A DNA stretch of 64,000 nucleotides from Devosia sp. FKR38 (GCF_005222805.1 NZ_STGC01000002.1:261836-325835), one strand, 5' to 3'. Positions 1 through 8,783 are shown, numbered from the stretch's first letter. The notes: a model not told the origin generated them from the letters alone. Numbers and translations are program-made.

Positions 1-2
1 TG

Positions 3-491
3 GTGGTGACCCAGCAGACCCGGCGGCTCTGCGCTGCAGCAAAAAACCTGGTGGACGAGGCGCGCCATGCCGGCCCGGGCCATGACGCGGCGATGCGGGC
101 GCTGCTCACCCTGCTGATCATCGAAATCCACCGCAGCCGGCAGGGCGAGGGGGATGGCGCAACGCCCGACCGCGGCCTTGGCCTGGCGCAGCGTTTTCGC
201 GATCTGGTCGAGGAGCGCTTCCGCGAGACACGGCGCATTAGTGACTATGCCGGGGCGCTCGGCGTCAGCCCGACCCATCTCAACCGCGTCTGCCGGCGCG
301 TCGCCGGAACCACGGCCCTGGGGCTGATCGAGCGGCGGGTCGGGCTTGAGGCGCGGCGCATGCTGGCCTTCTCGACCCTGTCGATCAAACAGATCGGCAG
401 CGCGTTGGGCTATGAGGATCCGGCCTATTTCACGCGCTTTGTCACCCGCGTGCTGGGCGCGCCGCCCAGCACTTTCCGCCGCGAGCGTTAG
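3..491 (+). CDS. AraC-family regulator, 5' end cut by window edge (PobR-like?)
   Basis: C-terminal 162 residues of an AraC/XylS-type activator. The last ~95 residues form the double helix-turn-helix: first helix pair around ISDYAGALGVSPTHLNRVCRR, second around SIKQIGSALGYEDPAYFTRFV, the usual AraC signature. Family members are about 280-300 residues, so the ligand-binding half lies left of the window and the GTG at position 3 is probably internal. The gene converges on pcaQ and their stops overlap by 3 bp. In rhizobia a PobR regulator of 4-hydroxybenzoate hydroxylase often sits beside the pca genes, which makes PobR a reasonable guess, but the sensing domain is not visible. Confidence 0.8.
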   Translation: MVTQQTRRLCAAAKNLVDEARHAGPGHDAAMRALLTLLIIEIHRSRQGEGDGATPDRGLGLAQRFRDLVEERFRETRRISDYAGALGVSPTHLNRVCRRVAGTTALGLIERRVGLEARRMLAFSTLSIKQIGSALGYEDPAYFTRFVTRVLGAPPSTFRRER

Positions 492-1411
492 CGCAGTTTG
501 GACGCCTGTTCGCGCACCACGTCCATCAACAGGGTCGCGGGGAATTCGGACGCCACTTCGCCGCGGGTGGTGAACCCGACGGGCCCCAGGGTCTCGCTGG
601 TATCGACGGGCAGCAGCACCATGGCGCCTTCGGCGACGTCGCGCGCCACCACGCCTTCCGAAATGATCCAGATGGCGTCGGTTTCCTGCACATAGGCGCG
701 GCCAAAGGCGTCCGAAACCGTCTCGATCTGGTCGCGCAGATTGGTCACGCCATTGGCCAGCAGCATGCGATCGACCAGCGGCCGGATCACCGCGCCGCCG
801 GTGGGCATCATGATCTGGTAGGGCGCAATCCGATGCAGGGCAAATGGCTGCTGGCCCAGCAGGGGATGGCCGGGGCGCACGACCATCACCACCCGCTCGG
901 TGTAGAGCGGCTCGAATGCCAGCCCGACCATGACCGAGGGCTCGGCCATGCGGCCGATGATGAAGTCCATTTCGGCCGTACGCAACAGGTTGAGCAGATG
1001 GTCATTGGGTCCGGTGACCACCTGCACGCGGATGTTGGGATGGTCGGCGGTGAAGACCGCGACCGAAGCAGGCAGCAGCCGGGCGGACACCGTCGGCAGC
1101 GCGCCGACCCGCACGATGGTGCCGGCGACATTGCCCTTGACCGCATCCATGCCCAGCCGCAGCGAGGCCAGGCTGTTGGAGGCATAGCGGTAGAACACAT
1201 CGCCAAAGGCGGTCAGCGTCAGGGTGCGCCGGCTGCGGTCAAACAGCTCGCCGCCGAGCACCTCTTCGAGCTCCTTGATGGTCTTGGAGGCCGCTGGCTG
1301 GCTGATGTTGAGCACGCGCGCGCCCTCGACGACGCTCTTGAGCCGGGCCACTTCCAAAAAGCAGGCGATGTGCCGCAGGCGAATGCGCGGATCGATAATG
1401 CGCTGAGCCAA
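488..1411 (-). CDS. pcaQ: LysR-type activator of the pca operons
   Basis: 307-residue LysR-type regulator. The N-terminal winged helix (residues ~10-68) reads LRHIACFLEVARLKSVVEGA...NISQPAASKTIKELEEVLGGELFDRS, characteristic of PcaQ; the rest is the two-lobed co-inducer domain. PcaQ in Agrobacterium and Sinorhizobium activates pcaDCHGB in response to beta-carboxymuconate or its lactone. Here it is divergent from pcaD with a PcaQ box between them. The start is TTG at 1411: no ATG fits, and a GGAGGA ribosome site lies 4 nt upstream. The identification rests on sequence, operon context and operator together. Confidence 0.9.
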   Translation of the reverse strand: MAQRIIDPRIRLRHIACFLEVARLKSVVEGARVLNISQPAASKTIKELEEVLGGELFDRSRRTLTLTAFGDVFYRYASNSLASLRLGMDAVKGNVAGTIVRVGALPTVSARLLPASVAVFTADHPNIRVQVVTGPNDHLLNLLRTAEMDFIIGRMAEPSVMVGLAFEPLYTERVVMVVRPGHPLLGQQPFALHRIAPYQIMMPTGGAVIRPLVDRMLLANGVTNLRDQIETVSDAFGRAYVQETDAIWIISEGVVARDVAEGAMVLLPVDTSETLGPVGFTTRGEVASEFPATLLMDVVREQASKLR

Positions 1412-1415
1412 CTTG

Positions 1416-1421
1416 TCCTCC
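1416..1421 (-). promoter_or_regulatory. Ribosome binding site deciding the pcaQ TTG start
   Basis: On the minus strand GGAGGA lies 4 nt before TTG at 1411, the first codon of the conserved PcaQ N-terminus. It supports an uncommon TTG start. Confidence 0.6.
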
Positions 1422-1475
1422 AGTTATGAATGCTCGGCCAGTGACGCAGAATTCCCGCATCCCGGCCAATGCATC

Positions 1476-1491
1476 ATAACCCAGAGGTTAT
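1476..1491 (+). promoter_or_regulatory. PcaQ operator upstream of pcaD
   Basis: ATAACC-CAGA-GGTTAT, a perfect 6-4-6 inverted repeat in the pcaQ/pcaD divergent region, 70 nt before the pcaD ATG. It fits the PcaQ box known from Sinorhizobium (ATAACC-N4-GGTTAA) except for the last base. A TTGACT element at 1494-1499 directly follows and could be the -35 of pcaD. A second copy lies upstream of pcaI. Confidence 0.8.
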
Positions 1492-1561
1492 TTTTGACTA
1501 GATCATACTCATTTTCCTTTGCCGTCGCCAATGCGTAAGGTTTGTGTCGGAGCGAGGACAA

Positions 1562-2356
1562 ATGGCATTTGCGCGGATCAATGGGGTGCTGCTGCACTAT
1601 CGGCTGGCCGGACCGTCAGACGCGCCGGCATTGGTGTTTGCCAATTCGCTGGGCACCGATTTGCGGATCTGGGACGCGGTGACAGCGCAACTGGCCGACT
1701 GCTACCGGGTTGTGGGCTATGACAAGCGCGGCCATGGGCTGAGCGATGCGCCAGCAGGCGATTATAGCCTCGGCGATCATGTCGCTGACCTCACCGGCCT
1801 GCTCGACCATCTGGGCATCGGGGACGTTGCGATCTGCGGCGTCTCGATCGGCGGCCTGATCGCCCAGGGCGTGGCGCTGCTGCAGCCCGAGCGCATCCGC
1901 CGGCTGATCCTGTGCGACACGGCATCCAAATTCGGCGACGCCGCTCTCTGGAACAACCGCATCGCGGCGATTGCCCAGGGCGGCATGGGCGCCATTGCCG
2001 ATAGCGTGATGGAGCGCTGGTTCAGCCCCGATTTCATGGCCCAGCAGCCCGATGCCCTGGCCGGCTGGCGCAATCTGTTCCTGCGGTCGGACGCGGCGGG
2101 CTATGCCGCGACCTGCGCCACGCTGCGCGATGCCGATCTCACGGCGCAGGTCAGCCGCATCGCCTGCCCCACCCTGGTGATCGCCGGCAGCGCCGACAAA
2201 TCCACCCCCGTCGAGCAGGTCCGCAGCCTGGCGACGGCCATTCCCGGCGCCCGCTTCGAAATCATCGCCGGGGCGGGCCATATTCCATCCATCGAGCAGC
2301 CGGACGTCGTGTCCGGGCTCATCGCCGATTTTCTTAAGGAGCCCGCACATGGCTGA
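1562..2356 (+). CDS. pcaD: 3-oxoadipate enol-lactonase
   Basis: Alpha/beta-hydrolase, 264 residues, that hydrolyses beta-ketoadipate enol-lactone to 3-oxoadipate in the protocatechuate branch. The nucleophile elbow GVSIGG places Ser95; the C-terminal GAGHIPSIEQP carries the catalytic His. ATG 1562 is preferred because GAGG lies 4 nt upstream; an in-frame GTG at 1544 would add six residues. First gene of pcaDCHGB, overlapping pcaC by 8 bp. The order D-C-H-G-B is that of rhizobial pca operons. Confidence 0.93.
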   Translation: MAFARINGVLLHYRLAGPSDAPALVFANSLGTDLRIWDAVTAQLADCYRVVGYDKRGHGLSDAPAGDYSLGDHVADLTGLLDHLGIGDVAICGVSIGGLIAQGVALLQPERIRRLILCDTASKFGDAALWNNRIAAIAQGGMGAIADSVMERWFSPDFMAQQPDALAGWRNLFLRSDAAGYAATCATLRDADLTAQVSRIACPTLVIAGSADKSTPVEQVRSLATAIPGARFEIIAGAGHIPSIEQPDVVSGLIADFLKEPAHG

Positions 2357-2738
2357 CAGCACGCTTTTTGACCGCGGCATGGCGACCCGTCGCGCGGTTC
2401 TGGGCAATGGCCACGTCGACGGCGCCACCGCGCGCACGACCGGGTTCGACCAGGATTTCCAGACCTTCATCACCGAGGGTGCCTGGGGCTCGGTGTGGTC
2501 GCGGCCAGGCCTGACCAAGCGCGAGCGCTCGCTGATCACCCTGGCCCTGCTGGCGGCCCTGGGCCACGACGAAGAGGTTGCCATGCATGTGCGGGCCACC
2601 GTCAATACCGGCGCAACACCGGACGATATCAAGGAAGCGCTGCTGCATGTTGCCGTCTATGCTGGCGTTCCGGCGGCCAATCGTGCCTTCCGGATTGCCA
2701 AGGACGAGCTGGCCAAGCGCAAGGAGGCTGCACAATGA
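2349..2738 (+). CDS. pcaC: 4-carboxymuconolactone decarboxylase
   Basis: 129 residues, the usual length of stand-alone PcaC of the AhpD/CMD superfamily. It decarboxylates gamma-carboxymuconolactone to the enol-lactone that PcaD uses. The family core is visible: RERSLITLALLAALGHDEEVAMHV followed by NTGATPDDIKEALLH. It overlaps pcaD upstream and pcaH downstream (ATGA), so translation is probably coupled. Confidence 0.93.
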   Translation: MADSTLFDRGMATRRAVLGNGHVDGATARTTGFDQDFQTFITEGAWGSVWSRPGLTKRERSLITLALLAALGHDEEVAMHVRATVNTGATPDDIKEALLHVAVYAGVPAANRAFRIAKDELAKRKEAAQ

Positions 2739-3481
2739 GCGGGATCATCCTTCCGGGTGCCGATGGCGCCCTCTATCAACGCGACCGGGCCTGGCATCCG
2801 CCGGCCGATACGCCGACCTATAAGAGCACCACGTTCCGCGCCCCCAAGCAGAGCCTTTTGGCGCTCGGCCCCACCAAGTCCGAATTGAGCGGCCCGACCT
2901 TCGGGCACGAAAAGCTGGGCGCGCTGGACAATGACCTGATCCGCAATTTCAGCCAGGATGGCACCGAGGCCATCGGCCAGCGCCTGGTGGTCTATGGCCA
3001 GGTGCTGGACGAGAATGCCCGCCCTGTGCCGCGCACGCTGGTGGAGTTCTGGCAGGCCAATGCCGGTGGCCGCTACCGCCACAAGAAAGAGGGCTATCTG
3101 GCCGCCATCGACCCCAATTTCGGCGGCTTCGGCCGTGCCCTGACGGACGAGAATGGCTTTTATTCCTTTCGCACCATCAAGCCGGGCGCCTACCCCTGGC
3201 CCAATGGCGGCAATGATTGGCGGCCCGCGCATATCCATTTCTCGGTCTTCGGCCACGCCTTTGCGCAGCGGTTGATCACCCAGATGTATTTCGAGGGCGA
3301 CCCGATGATCTGGCAGTGTCCAATCGTGGGCACCGTGCCTGACAAGGCCGGCATCGATCAGCTGATTGCCCGGCTGGACCGCCACAACACCGCGCCGATG
3401 GATGCGCTGGCCTATCGCTTCGACATTGTGCTGCGGGGCCGCCGCTCAACCATGTTTGAAAACAAGCTGGAGGGAAACTGA
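2735..3481 (+). CDS. pcaH: Protocatechuate 3,4-dioxygenase beta subunit
   Basis: 248 residues. Intradiol ring-cleavage subunit carrying the non-heme Fe(III) site: Tyr114 (GRYRHK), Tyr153 (GAYPWPNG), His166 and His168 (RPAHIHF) match the two-Tyr two-His ligand set of PcaH. With PcaG it opens protocatechuate to 3-carboxy-cis,cis-muconate. ATG 2735 overlaps the pcaC stop; the frame stays open further upstream, but the family N-terminus begins here. Its stop and the pcaG start share one base. Confidence 0.95.
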   Translation: MSGIILPGADGALYQRDRAWHPPADTPTYKSTTFRAPKQSLLALGPTKSELSGPTFGHEKLGALDNDLIRNFSQDGTEAIGQRLVVYGQVLDENARPVPRTLVEFWQANAGGRYRHKKEGYLAAIDPNFGGFGRALTDENGFYSFRTIKPGAYPWPNGGNDWRPAHIHFSVFGHAFAQRLITQMYFEGDPMIWQCPIVGTVPDKAGIDQLIARLDRHNTAPMDALAYRFDIVLRGRRSTMFENKLEGN

Positions 3482-4101
3482 TGCTGCACCCGGTTCCAAC
3501 CCTCAAGGAAACCCCGTCCCAGACCGCGGGCCCCTATGTGCATATCGGCATGACGCCCAATTTCTGTGGCATCACCGGGGTGATCGACGCCGACATGGGC
3601 CTGTCCATGCTGACGCCCGACACCAAGGGCCAGCGAATCGTCATCACCGGAAGGGTGATCGACGGCTCGGGCGCGCCGGTCGCCGATGCGGTGATCGAAA
3701 TCTGGCAGGCCGATGCCGACGGCGGCTTTGTCACCCCGCCCAGCCGGGACTCCAATTCCCGCCCGAGCTTTCTCGGCTGGGGACGGCAGCCCGCCGATGC
3801 GGAGGGCAGCTTCACCTTTGAGACCATCAAGCCCGGCCCGGTTGCCGGTCCCGACGGTCGCCCGCAGGCGCCGCATGTCTCGCTGTGGATCGTGGCGCGC
3901 GGCATCAATATTGGCCTGCAGACCCGGCTCTATTTCTCCGACGAGGCCGCAGCGAATGCCGAGGACTATGTGCTCAACAAGATCATGGACAAGCGCCGGC
4001 GCCCCACGCTGATCGCGCAGAAGCAGGACGGGGATGTGCCGCGCTATGTGCTCGACATTCACCTGCAGGGGCCCAATGAAACGGTGTTCTTCGACTTCTG
4101 A
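3481..4101 (+). CDS. pcaG: Protocatechuate 3,4-dioxygenase alpha subunit
   Basis: 206 residues. Structural partner of PcaH with the same beta-sandwich fold but without the full iron-ligand set, as is normal for the alpha chain. Family signatures are ETPSQTAGPYVHIG at the N-terminus, VIEIWQADADGGF mid-protein, and DIHLQGPNETVFFDF at the end. It starts on the base where pcaH stops, consistent with equimolar coupled synthesis. Confidence 0.94.
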   Translation: MLHPVPTLKETPSQTAGPYVHIGMTPNFCGITGVIDADMGLSMLTPDTKGQRIVITGRVIDGSGAPVADAVIEIWQADADGGFVTPPSRDSNSRPSFLGWGRQPADAEGSFTFETIKPGPVAGPDGRPQAPHVSLWIVARGINIGLQTRLYFSDEAAANAEDYVLNKIMDKRRRPTLIAQKQDGDVPRYVLDIHLQGPNETVFFDF

Positions 4102-4119
4102 GCGGGCCATATTGGCGGC

Positions 4120-5151
4120 ATGACACCTTTACTCTCCGCCCTTGCGGGCGATGACACCATCGCCGCCCTGCTCAGTGACACCGCCCAGTTGCAGGCCATG
4201 CTGGCGGTCGAGCAGGCCTTGGCCGAGGCGAGCGCCGAGGCCGGCTGGATCAGTCCTGACGCTGCCCAGGCGGTTGCGGCAGCCATCGCCGGCTTTGCAC
4301 CCGACTGGCACCGACTGAAGCAGGGCATGGCCCGCGATGGCGTCGTCGTGCCGGACCTGGTGGCGCAGGTGCGGGCGCAGCTGCCCGCAGAGCACCGCGA
4401 TGGGCTGCACAAGGGCGCCACTAGCCAGGACATCATCGATTCCGCGCTGATGCTGCAGCTCGACCAGGTGCTGGCGCTGCTCGAAAGCCGCATCGTTGAC
4501 ATCCGCGCGCGGCTTGCCGAGCTGGCGGATCGCCACGGCCAGCAGACCCTTATGGCCCATACCCGCATGCAGGCGGCCTTGCCGACCCATTGGGGCGCCA
4601 AGCTCGCCAGCTGGGCCGCGCCGCTTGGCCGCCATGGCACCGCGCTCGAGGCGCTGCGCCGCACGGGGCTGGTGCTGCAACTGGGCGGCCCGGTTGGTGA
4701 CCGCAGCAGTTTTGGCGGTCATGGCGATGCCATCGCCGCCGCCATGGCCCGGCGCCTGGGTCTGGCCGACGGGCCGCCCTGGCAGGCCAGTCGCGACGGC
4801 GTGGTCGAACTGGGCGGACGCCTGGCGCAGATCACCGGTACGCTGGGCAAGATTGGTGCCGACATCACGCTGCTGGCCCAGAGCGAAGTGCAGGCGGTGA
4901 CCCTGCTCACTGGCGGCGGCTCATCGGCCATGGCGCATAAGTCCAACCCGATCATTGCCGAGACCCTGGTGGCGCTGGCCCGCTACAATGCGGGCCTGTC
5001 GGGCGTGCTGCAGCAGGCCATGGTGCATGAATATGAGCGCTCCGGCGCTGCCTGGACGCTGGAATGGCTGACCCTGCCCCCGATGCTGGAAGCCACCGGC
5101 GCCAGCCTGCGGCTGTCCACCACCCTGCTCAACCAGATTCGCATCAACTAG
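4120..5151 (+). CDS. pcaB: 3-carboxy-cis,cis-muconate cycloisomerase
   Basis: 343 residues of the fumarase/aspartase superfamily. It converts 3-carboxymuconate to gamma-carboxymuconolactone, the PcaC substrate. The superfamily signature GGSSAMAHKSNPIIAE (~residues 266-281) is intact, and GATSQDIIDSA precedes it. It is shorter than the ~450-residue Pseudomonas enzyme and matches the short rhizobial form. Last gene of pcaDCHGB, 18 nt after pcaG. No clear terminator follows. Confidence 0.92.
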   Translation: MTPLLSALAGDDTIAALLSDTAQLQAMLAVEQALAEASAEAGWISPDAAQAVAAAIAGFAPDWHRLKQGMARDGVVVPDLVAQVRAQLPAEHRDGLHKGATSQDIIDSALMLQLDQVLALLESRIVDIRARLAELADRHGQQTLMAHTRMQAALPTHWGAKLASWAAPLGRHGTALEALRRTGLVLQLGGPVGDRSSFGGHGDAIAAAMARRLGLADGPPWQASRDGVVELGGRLAQITGTLGKIGADITLLAQSEVQAVTLLTGGGSSAMAHKSNPIIAETLVALARYNAGLSGVLQQAMVHEYERSGAAWTLEWLTLPPMLEATGASLRLSTTLLNQIRIN

Positions 5152-5212
5152 CCATTTGGTTATGCGTTAGAGCATTACTTATGCCGAAACAGGCCGCTCC
5201 GACCTGAATTTC

Positions 5213-5228
5213 ATAACCAATAGGTTAT
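5213..5228 (+). promoter_or_regulatory. Second PcaQ-type operator, upstream of pcaIJF
   Basis: ATAACC-AATA-GGTTAT, the same 6-4-6 inverted repeat as in front of pcaD, 78 nt before the pcaI ATG. The half-sites are identical and only the 4-nt centre differs. It implies that PcaQ also controls the last three pathway genes. Confidence 0.75.
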
Positions 5229-5306
5229 TGATTGCGGCCTCCATTTCATTTCCTTTGCGGGGCACATGCTGGCATTGATGTCAGCGATAGCCCGAAAGGA
5301 CTGCGC

Positions 5307-6029
5307 ATGGACAAGACGGTGGATTCCCTGGCCACAGCCGTCGCCAGGGTCGAGGATGGCATGGTGGTGATGATCGGCGGCTTCGGCGGCGCCGGCGCGC
5401 CCATCGAACTCATTCATGCCCTGATTGATCGCTTCGTCGCCACCGGGAGCCCGGGGAAGCTGACGGTGGTCAACAACAATGCCGGCAATGGCCGCATCGG
5501 CATCGCCGCGATGATCGATGCCGGCATGGTGGCCAAGATGGTCTGCTCGTTTCCGCGCTCGTCCGATCCGCGCGCCTTCACCGAGCGCTATCAGGCCGGT
5601 GAGATCGCGCTCGAACTGGTGCCGCAGGGCACGCTGGCCGAGCGCATCCGCGCCGGCGGCGCCGGCATTCCGGCCTTTTATACGCCCAGCAGCTATGGCA
5701 CTGATCTGGCCGCTGGCAAGCCGGTGGCCGAGTTTGACGGCCGCATGTATGTGCAGGAGCGCTGGCTCAAGGCCGATGTGGCGCTGATCAAGGCCGAACT
5801 GGCCGACCGCCAGGGCAATCTCACCTATCGCAAGGCCGCGCGCAATTTCTCGCCGCTGATGGCGGCTGCCGCCGGTTTCACCGTGGTGCAGGCCACGCGC
5901 GTGGTCGAGCCGGGCACCATCGACGCCGAACAGGTCATCACACCCGGGCTGTTCGTCGACGCCATTGTCGAAGTGGGCAATCCGCAACAGGAAGAGGCGC
6001 TGATCCGCGCCGGAGTGGCCTATCCATGA
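5307..6029 (+). CDS. pcaI: 3-oxoadipate CoA-transferase subunit A
   Basis: 240 residues. Family I CoA-transferase alpha subunit that, with PcaJ, moves CoA from succinyl-CoA to 3-oxoadipate. It shows the CoA-binding glycine-rich segment GGFGGAGAPIELIHA near the N-terminus. ATG 5307 is chosen because AAAGGA lies 6 nt upstream and the family N-terminus begins MDKTVDSLATAVARV. It overlaps pcaJ by 4 bp (ATGA). Confidence 0.93.
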   Translation: MDKTVDSLATAVARVEDGMVVMIGGFGGAGAPIELIHALIDRFVATGSPGKLTVVNNNAGNGRIGIAAMIDAGMVAKMVCSFPRSSDPRAFTERYQAGEIALELVPQGTLAERIRAGGAGIPAFYTPSSYGTDLAAGKPVAEFDGRMYVQERWLKADVALIKAELADRQGNLTYRKAARNFSPLMAAAAGFTVVQATRVVEPGTIDAEQVITPGLFVDAIVEVGNPQQEEALIRAGVAYP

Positions 6030-6697
6030 GCACCAGACTTTCCAATGCGCAGATCGCCTGGCGCGCGGCGCAGGACATCGAGGACGGCGCCTATGTGAAC
6101 CTGGGCATCGGCTTTCCCGAAATGGTGGCGCGGTTCCAGCCGCCGGGGAAGCAGGCGATCTTTCACACCGAGAACGGCATTCTCAACTTCGGCGAGGCGC
6201 CGCCGGAGGGCGCGGAGGACTGGGACCTGATCAATGCCGGCAAGCGCGCGGTGACGCTCAAGCCCGGCGCGGCGTTTTTCCACCATGCCGACAGCTTTGC
6301 CATGGTGCGCGGCGGCCATCTCGATGTGGCAATCCTGGGCACTTATGAAGTGGCCGAAAACGGCGATCTCGCCAATTGGAGCACCGGCCCCAAGGGCGTG
6401 CCGGCCGTGGGCGGGGCGATGGATCTGGTGCATGGCGCCAAGCGCGTCGCGGTGATTACCGACCATGTCACCAAGGACGGTCGCCCCAAGCTGGTGCAGC
6501 GCTGCAGCCTGCCGCTGACCGGCGTGGGTTGCGTCACCCGCGTCTATACCAGCCTTGCGGTGATCGACATCGAGAACCAGCGTTTCGTGCTGCGCGAGAA
6601 ACTGCCCCAGTTGAGCCTGGACGAGTTGCAGGCGATGACCGGGGCCGAACTGGTGGTTCCCGACAGCATTGGCGAGCTCATCGCCCCGGAGATTTGA
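6026..6697 (+). CDS. pcaJ: 3-oxoadipate CoA-transferase subunit B
   Basis: 223 residues. Beta subunit of the 3-oxoadipate:succinyl-CoA transferase. The catalytic glutamate lies in FHTENGILNFGE (Glu49), and the GAMDLVHGAKRVAVITDHV segment is typical of the family. Coupled to pcaI by a 4-bp overlap and followed by pcaF after 4 nt. It also takes the 3-oxoadipate made by the maleylacetate reductase encoded at 22.9 kb. Confidence 0.93.
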   Translation: MSTRLSNAQIAWRAAQDIEDGAYVNLGIGFPEMVARFQPPGKQAIFHTENGILNFGEAPPEGAEDWDLINAGKRAVTLKPGAAFFHHADSFAMVRGGHLDVAILGTYEVAENGDLANWSTGPKGVPAVGGAMDLVHGAKRVAVITDHVTKDGRPKLVQRCSLPLTGVGCVTRVYTSLAVIDIENQRFVLREKLPQLSLDELQAMTGAELVVPDSIGELIAPEI

Positions 6698-6701
6698 CAC
6701 C

Positions 6702-7904
6702 ATGGCCGAAGCCTTTATCTGCGCGTATCGGCGCACTGCCATTGGCCGCTTTGGCGGCGTGCTGAGCCCGGTGCGGGCCGACGATCTGGGCGCCGTGCCG
6801 CTGCGGGCGCTTATGGCCGAACATGCCAAGGTGGACTGGGACGCGGTCGACGATGTCATTTTCGGCTGTGCCAACCAGGCCGGCGAAGACAATCGCAATG
6901 TCGCCCGCATGAGCCTGCTGCTGGCCGGATTGCCGGTGGGGGTCACCGGCACCACCATCAACCGGCTATGCGGCTCGGGCATGGATGCGGTGATAACGGC
7001 GGCGCGCGCCATCAAATCGGGCGAGGCCGAGCTGCTGATTGCCGGCGGCACAGAATCCATGAGCCGCGCGCCCTTCGTGCTGCCCAAGGCCGACACGGCC
7101 TTTTCCCGCAATGCCGAGATCTATGACACCACCATCGGCTGGCGCTTCGTCAATTCGGCGATGAAGGCGCAGTATGGCGTGGATTCCATGCCCGAGACCG
7201 GCGAGAACGTGGCGCAGGACTATGGCGTGTCGCGGGAGGCGCAGGACAGCTTTGCCGTGCGCAGCCAGGACAAGGCCGTCGCCGCCCAGCAGAGCGGTCG
7301 GCTCGCGCAGGAGATCGTGCCAGTGTCCATTCCCCAGAAGAAGGGGGATGCGGTGGTGGTCGATACCGACGAGCATCCGCGCGCCGGGACGAGCCTTGAA
7401 ACCCTGGGCAAACTGCGCGCGCTCTTTCCCAATGGCACCGTCACGGCGGGCAATGCCTCGGGCGTCAATGATGGCGCTGCGGCGCTGATCATCGCGTCGG
7501 AAGCCGCCGCCAGCAAACATGGCCTCACCCCGATTGCCCGCATTCTGGGTGGCGCAACCGCCGGTGTGCCGCCGCGCATCATGGGCATGGGCCCGGCCCC
7601 GGCCAGCCAGAAACTGTTCGCCCGCCTCGGGCTCGGCGCGTCCGATTTCGATGTCATCGAGCTGAACGAGGCCTTCGCCAGCCAGGGCATAGCCGTGCTG
7701 CGCGAGCTGGGCATTGCCGAGGACGACGCGCGGGTCAATCCCAATGGCGGCGCCATTGCGCTGGGCCACCCGCTCGGCATGAGCGGCGCGCGCATCACCG
7801 GCACCGCGGCGCTGCAGCTGGCGCTGACCGGGCAGCGGCGGGCGCTGGCCACCATGTGCATCGGCGTCGGCCAGGGCATCGCCATCGGTCTCGAACGAGT
7901 CTAG
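6702..7904 (+). CDS. pcaF: 3-oxoadipyl-CoA thiolase
   Basis: 400 residues. Cleaves 3-oxoadipyl-CoA to succinyl-CoA and acetyl-CoA, the final step of the pathway. Thiolase residues are present: acylated Cys90 in NRLCGSGMDAV, the GGAIALGHPLGMSGAR His motif, and the C-terminal CIGVGQG cysteine. ATG 6702 follows the pcaJ stop by 4 nt. It converges on a Crp/Fnr-type gene, with a hairpin between. Confidence 0.94.
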   Translation: MAEAFICAYRRTAIGRFGGVLSPVRADDLGAVPLRALMAEHAKVDWDAVDDVIFGCANQAGEDNRNVARMSLLLAGLPVGVTGTTINRLCGSGMDAVITAARAIKSGEAELLIAGGTESMSRAPFVLPKADTAFSRNAEIYDTTIGWRFVNSAMKAQYGVDSMPETGENVAQDYGVSREAQDSFAVRSQDKAVAAQQSGRLAQEIVPVSIPQKKGDAVVVDTDEHPRAGTSLETLGKLRALFPNGTVTAGNASGVNDGAAALIIASEAAASKHGLTPIARILGGATAGVPPRIMGMGPAPASQKLFARLGLGASDFDVIELNEAFASQGIAVLRELGIAEDDARVNPNGGAIALGHPLGMSGARITGTAALQLALTGQRRALATMCIGVGQGIAIGLERV

Positions 7905-7932
7905 CGGCCGGATTAGCCCCAGGCCGGAGCCC

Positions 7933-7962
7933 GCGCCATCCACGCTGCTGGCGGGATGGCGC
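7933..7962. terminator. Hairpin between convergent pcaF and Crp/Fnr-type gene
   Basis: GCGCCATCC and GGATGGCGC form a 9-bp perfect stem around a 12-nt loop. It sits between two converging stops and could end both transcripts, but neither side has a strong T tract. Confidence 0.4.
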
Positions 7963-7985
7963 ATGGCTCGGCTGTCATCGGCCGG

Positions 7986-8783
7986 TCAGGCGTGCGCCAG
8001 GCGCTGCCGGGCCCTGCGGTTGACGAAGCGATCGGGCGAATCCTTGTCCAGCCCATCGGCCAGATCGCGCAGGCGCACCAGATCGGCGACGATCAACCTC
8101 ACGCCGCGCCGGCGCAGAACGCCCTGGACCTGCCAGGCTGAGACAATGCGCGACACGGTGGTGTGGGTCGCCCCGACCAAATCGGCAAAGTCCTTTCGGG
8201 TGATCGGAAAATCGATCATCCGGCCAGATCCCGCCGGTTCGGACGAGCGCTCGACCAGGCGCAGCATGGCATTGGCCAGGCGCTGTTCGACGTCCTGGGT
8301 GGCGATTTCGCGCATGCGGTCCTGCGCATCGTCGAGCACACGGGCCATGGCGCGCATGGCGTTGTTGGCGAGCACAACATCCTGCTCCAGCAGACTGGCC
8401 CAGACGTCCGCGTCCCAGACCAGAATGCGGCAGTCCGTCGAGGCGATGGCCTGGGTGGCCATGCCGGTGGGGCATGGTCTGGACAGATCGAACACATCGC
8501 CCGGCACCAGGAAGCGCGCTATGTGCCGCAATCCATCATTGGTGGTCTGCTGGATGCGCAGCCGTCCGCCGGCCAGCAGGCAGAAGCGCCCGGCGCCGAG
8601 GCCGTCCATGGCTTCGCCGGCGATCAGGTCGACACTGGTGGCCTTCTCGAGCAGGCGCTCGAACATGGTGGAGTTGAGATTGGCGAGCAGAGGCATGGCC
8701 CGCAGCATGGGTTCGGCCGTCGCCATATTGGTTCGAAGCACAGCCGGATTGGAAAATGTCTTGAGGTCGATGAGTTGTGCCAT
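7986..8783 (-). CDS. Crp/Fnr-family transcriptional regulator
   Basis: 265 residues if started at ATG 8783; the frame is open upstream but the extra ~39 residues look non-coding. Cyclic-nucleotide-binding-like beta barrel at ~20-130 (MPLLANLNSTMFERLLEKATSVDLIAGEAM... FLVPGDVFDLS), dimer helix, then a Crp-type HTH with ITRKDFADLVGATHTTVSRIVSAWQ (~200-220). No FNR-type N-terminal cysteine cluster, so an oxygen-sensing Fe-S role is unlikely. No clear ribosome site at either candidate start. Signal and targets unknown. Confidence 0.8.
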   Translation of the reverse strand: MAQLIDLKTFSNPAVLRTNMATAEPMLRAMPLLANLNSTMFERLLEKATSVDLIAGEAMDGLGAGRFCLLAGGRLRIQQTTNDGLRHIARFLVPGDVFDLSRPCPTGMATQAIASTDCRILVWDADVWASLLEQDVVLANNAMRAMARVLDDAQDRMREIATQDVEQRLANAMLRLVERSSEPAGSGRMIDFPITRKDFADLVGATHTTVSRIVSAWQVQGVLRRRGVRLIVADLVRLRDLADGLDKDSPDRFVNRRARQRLAHA

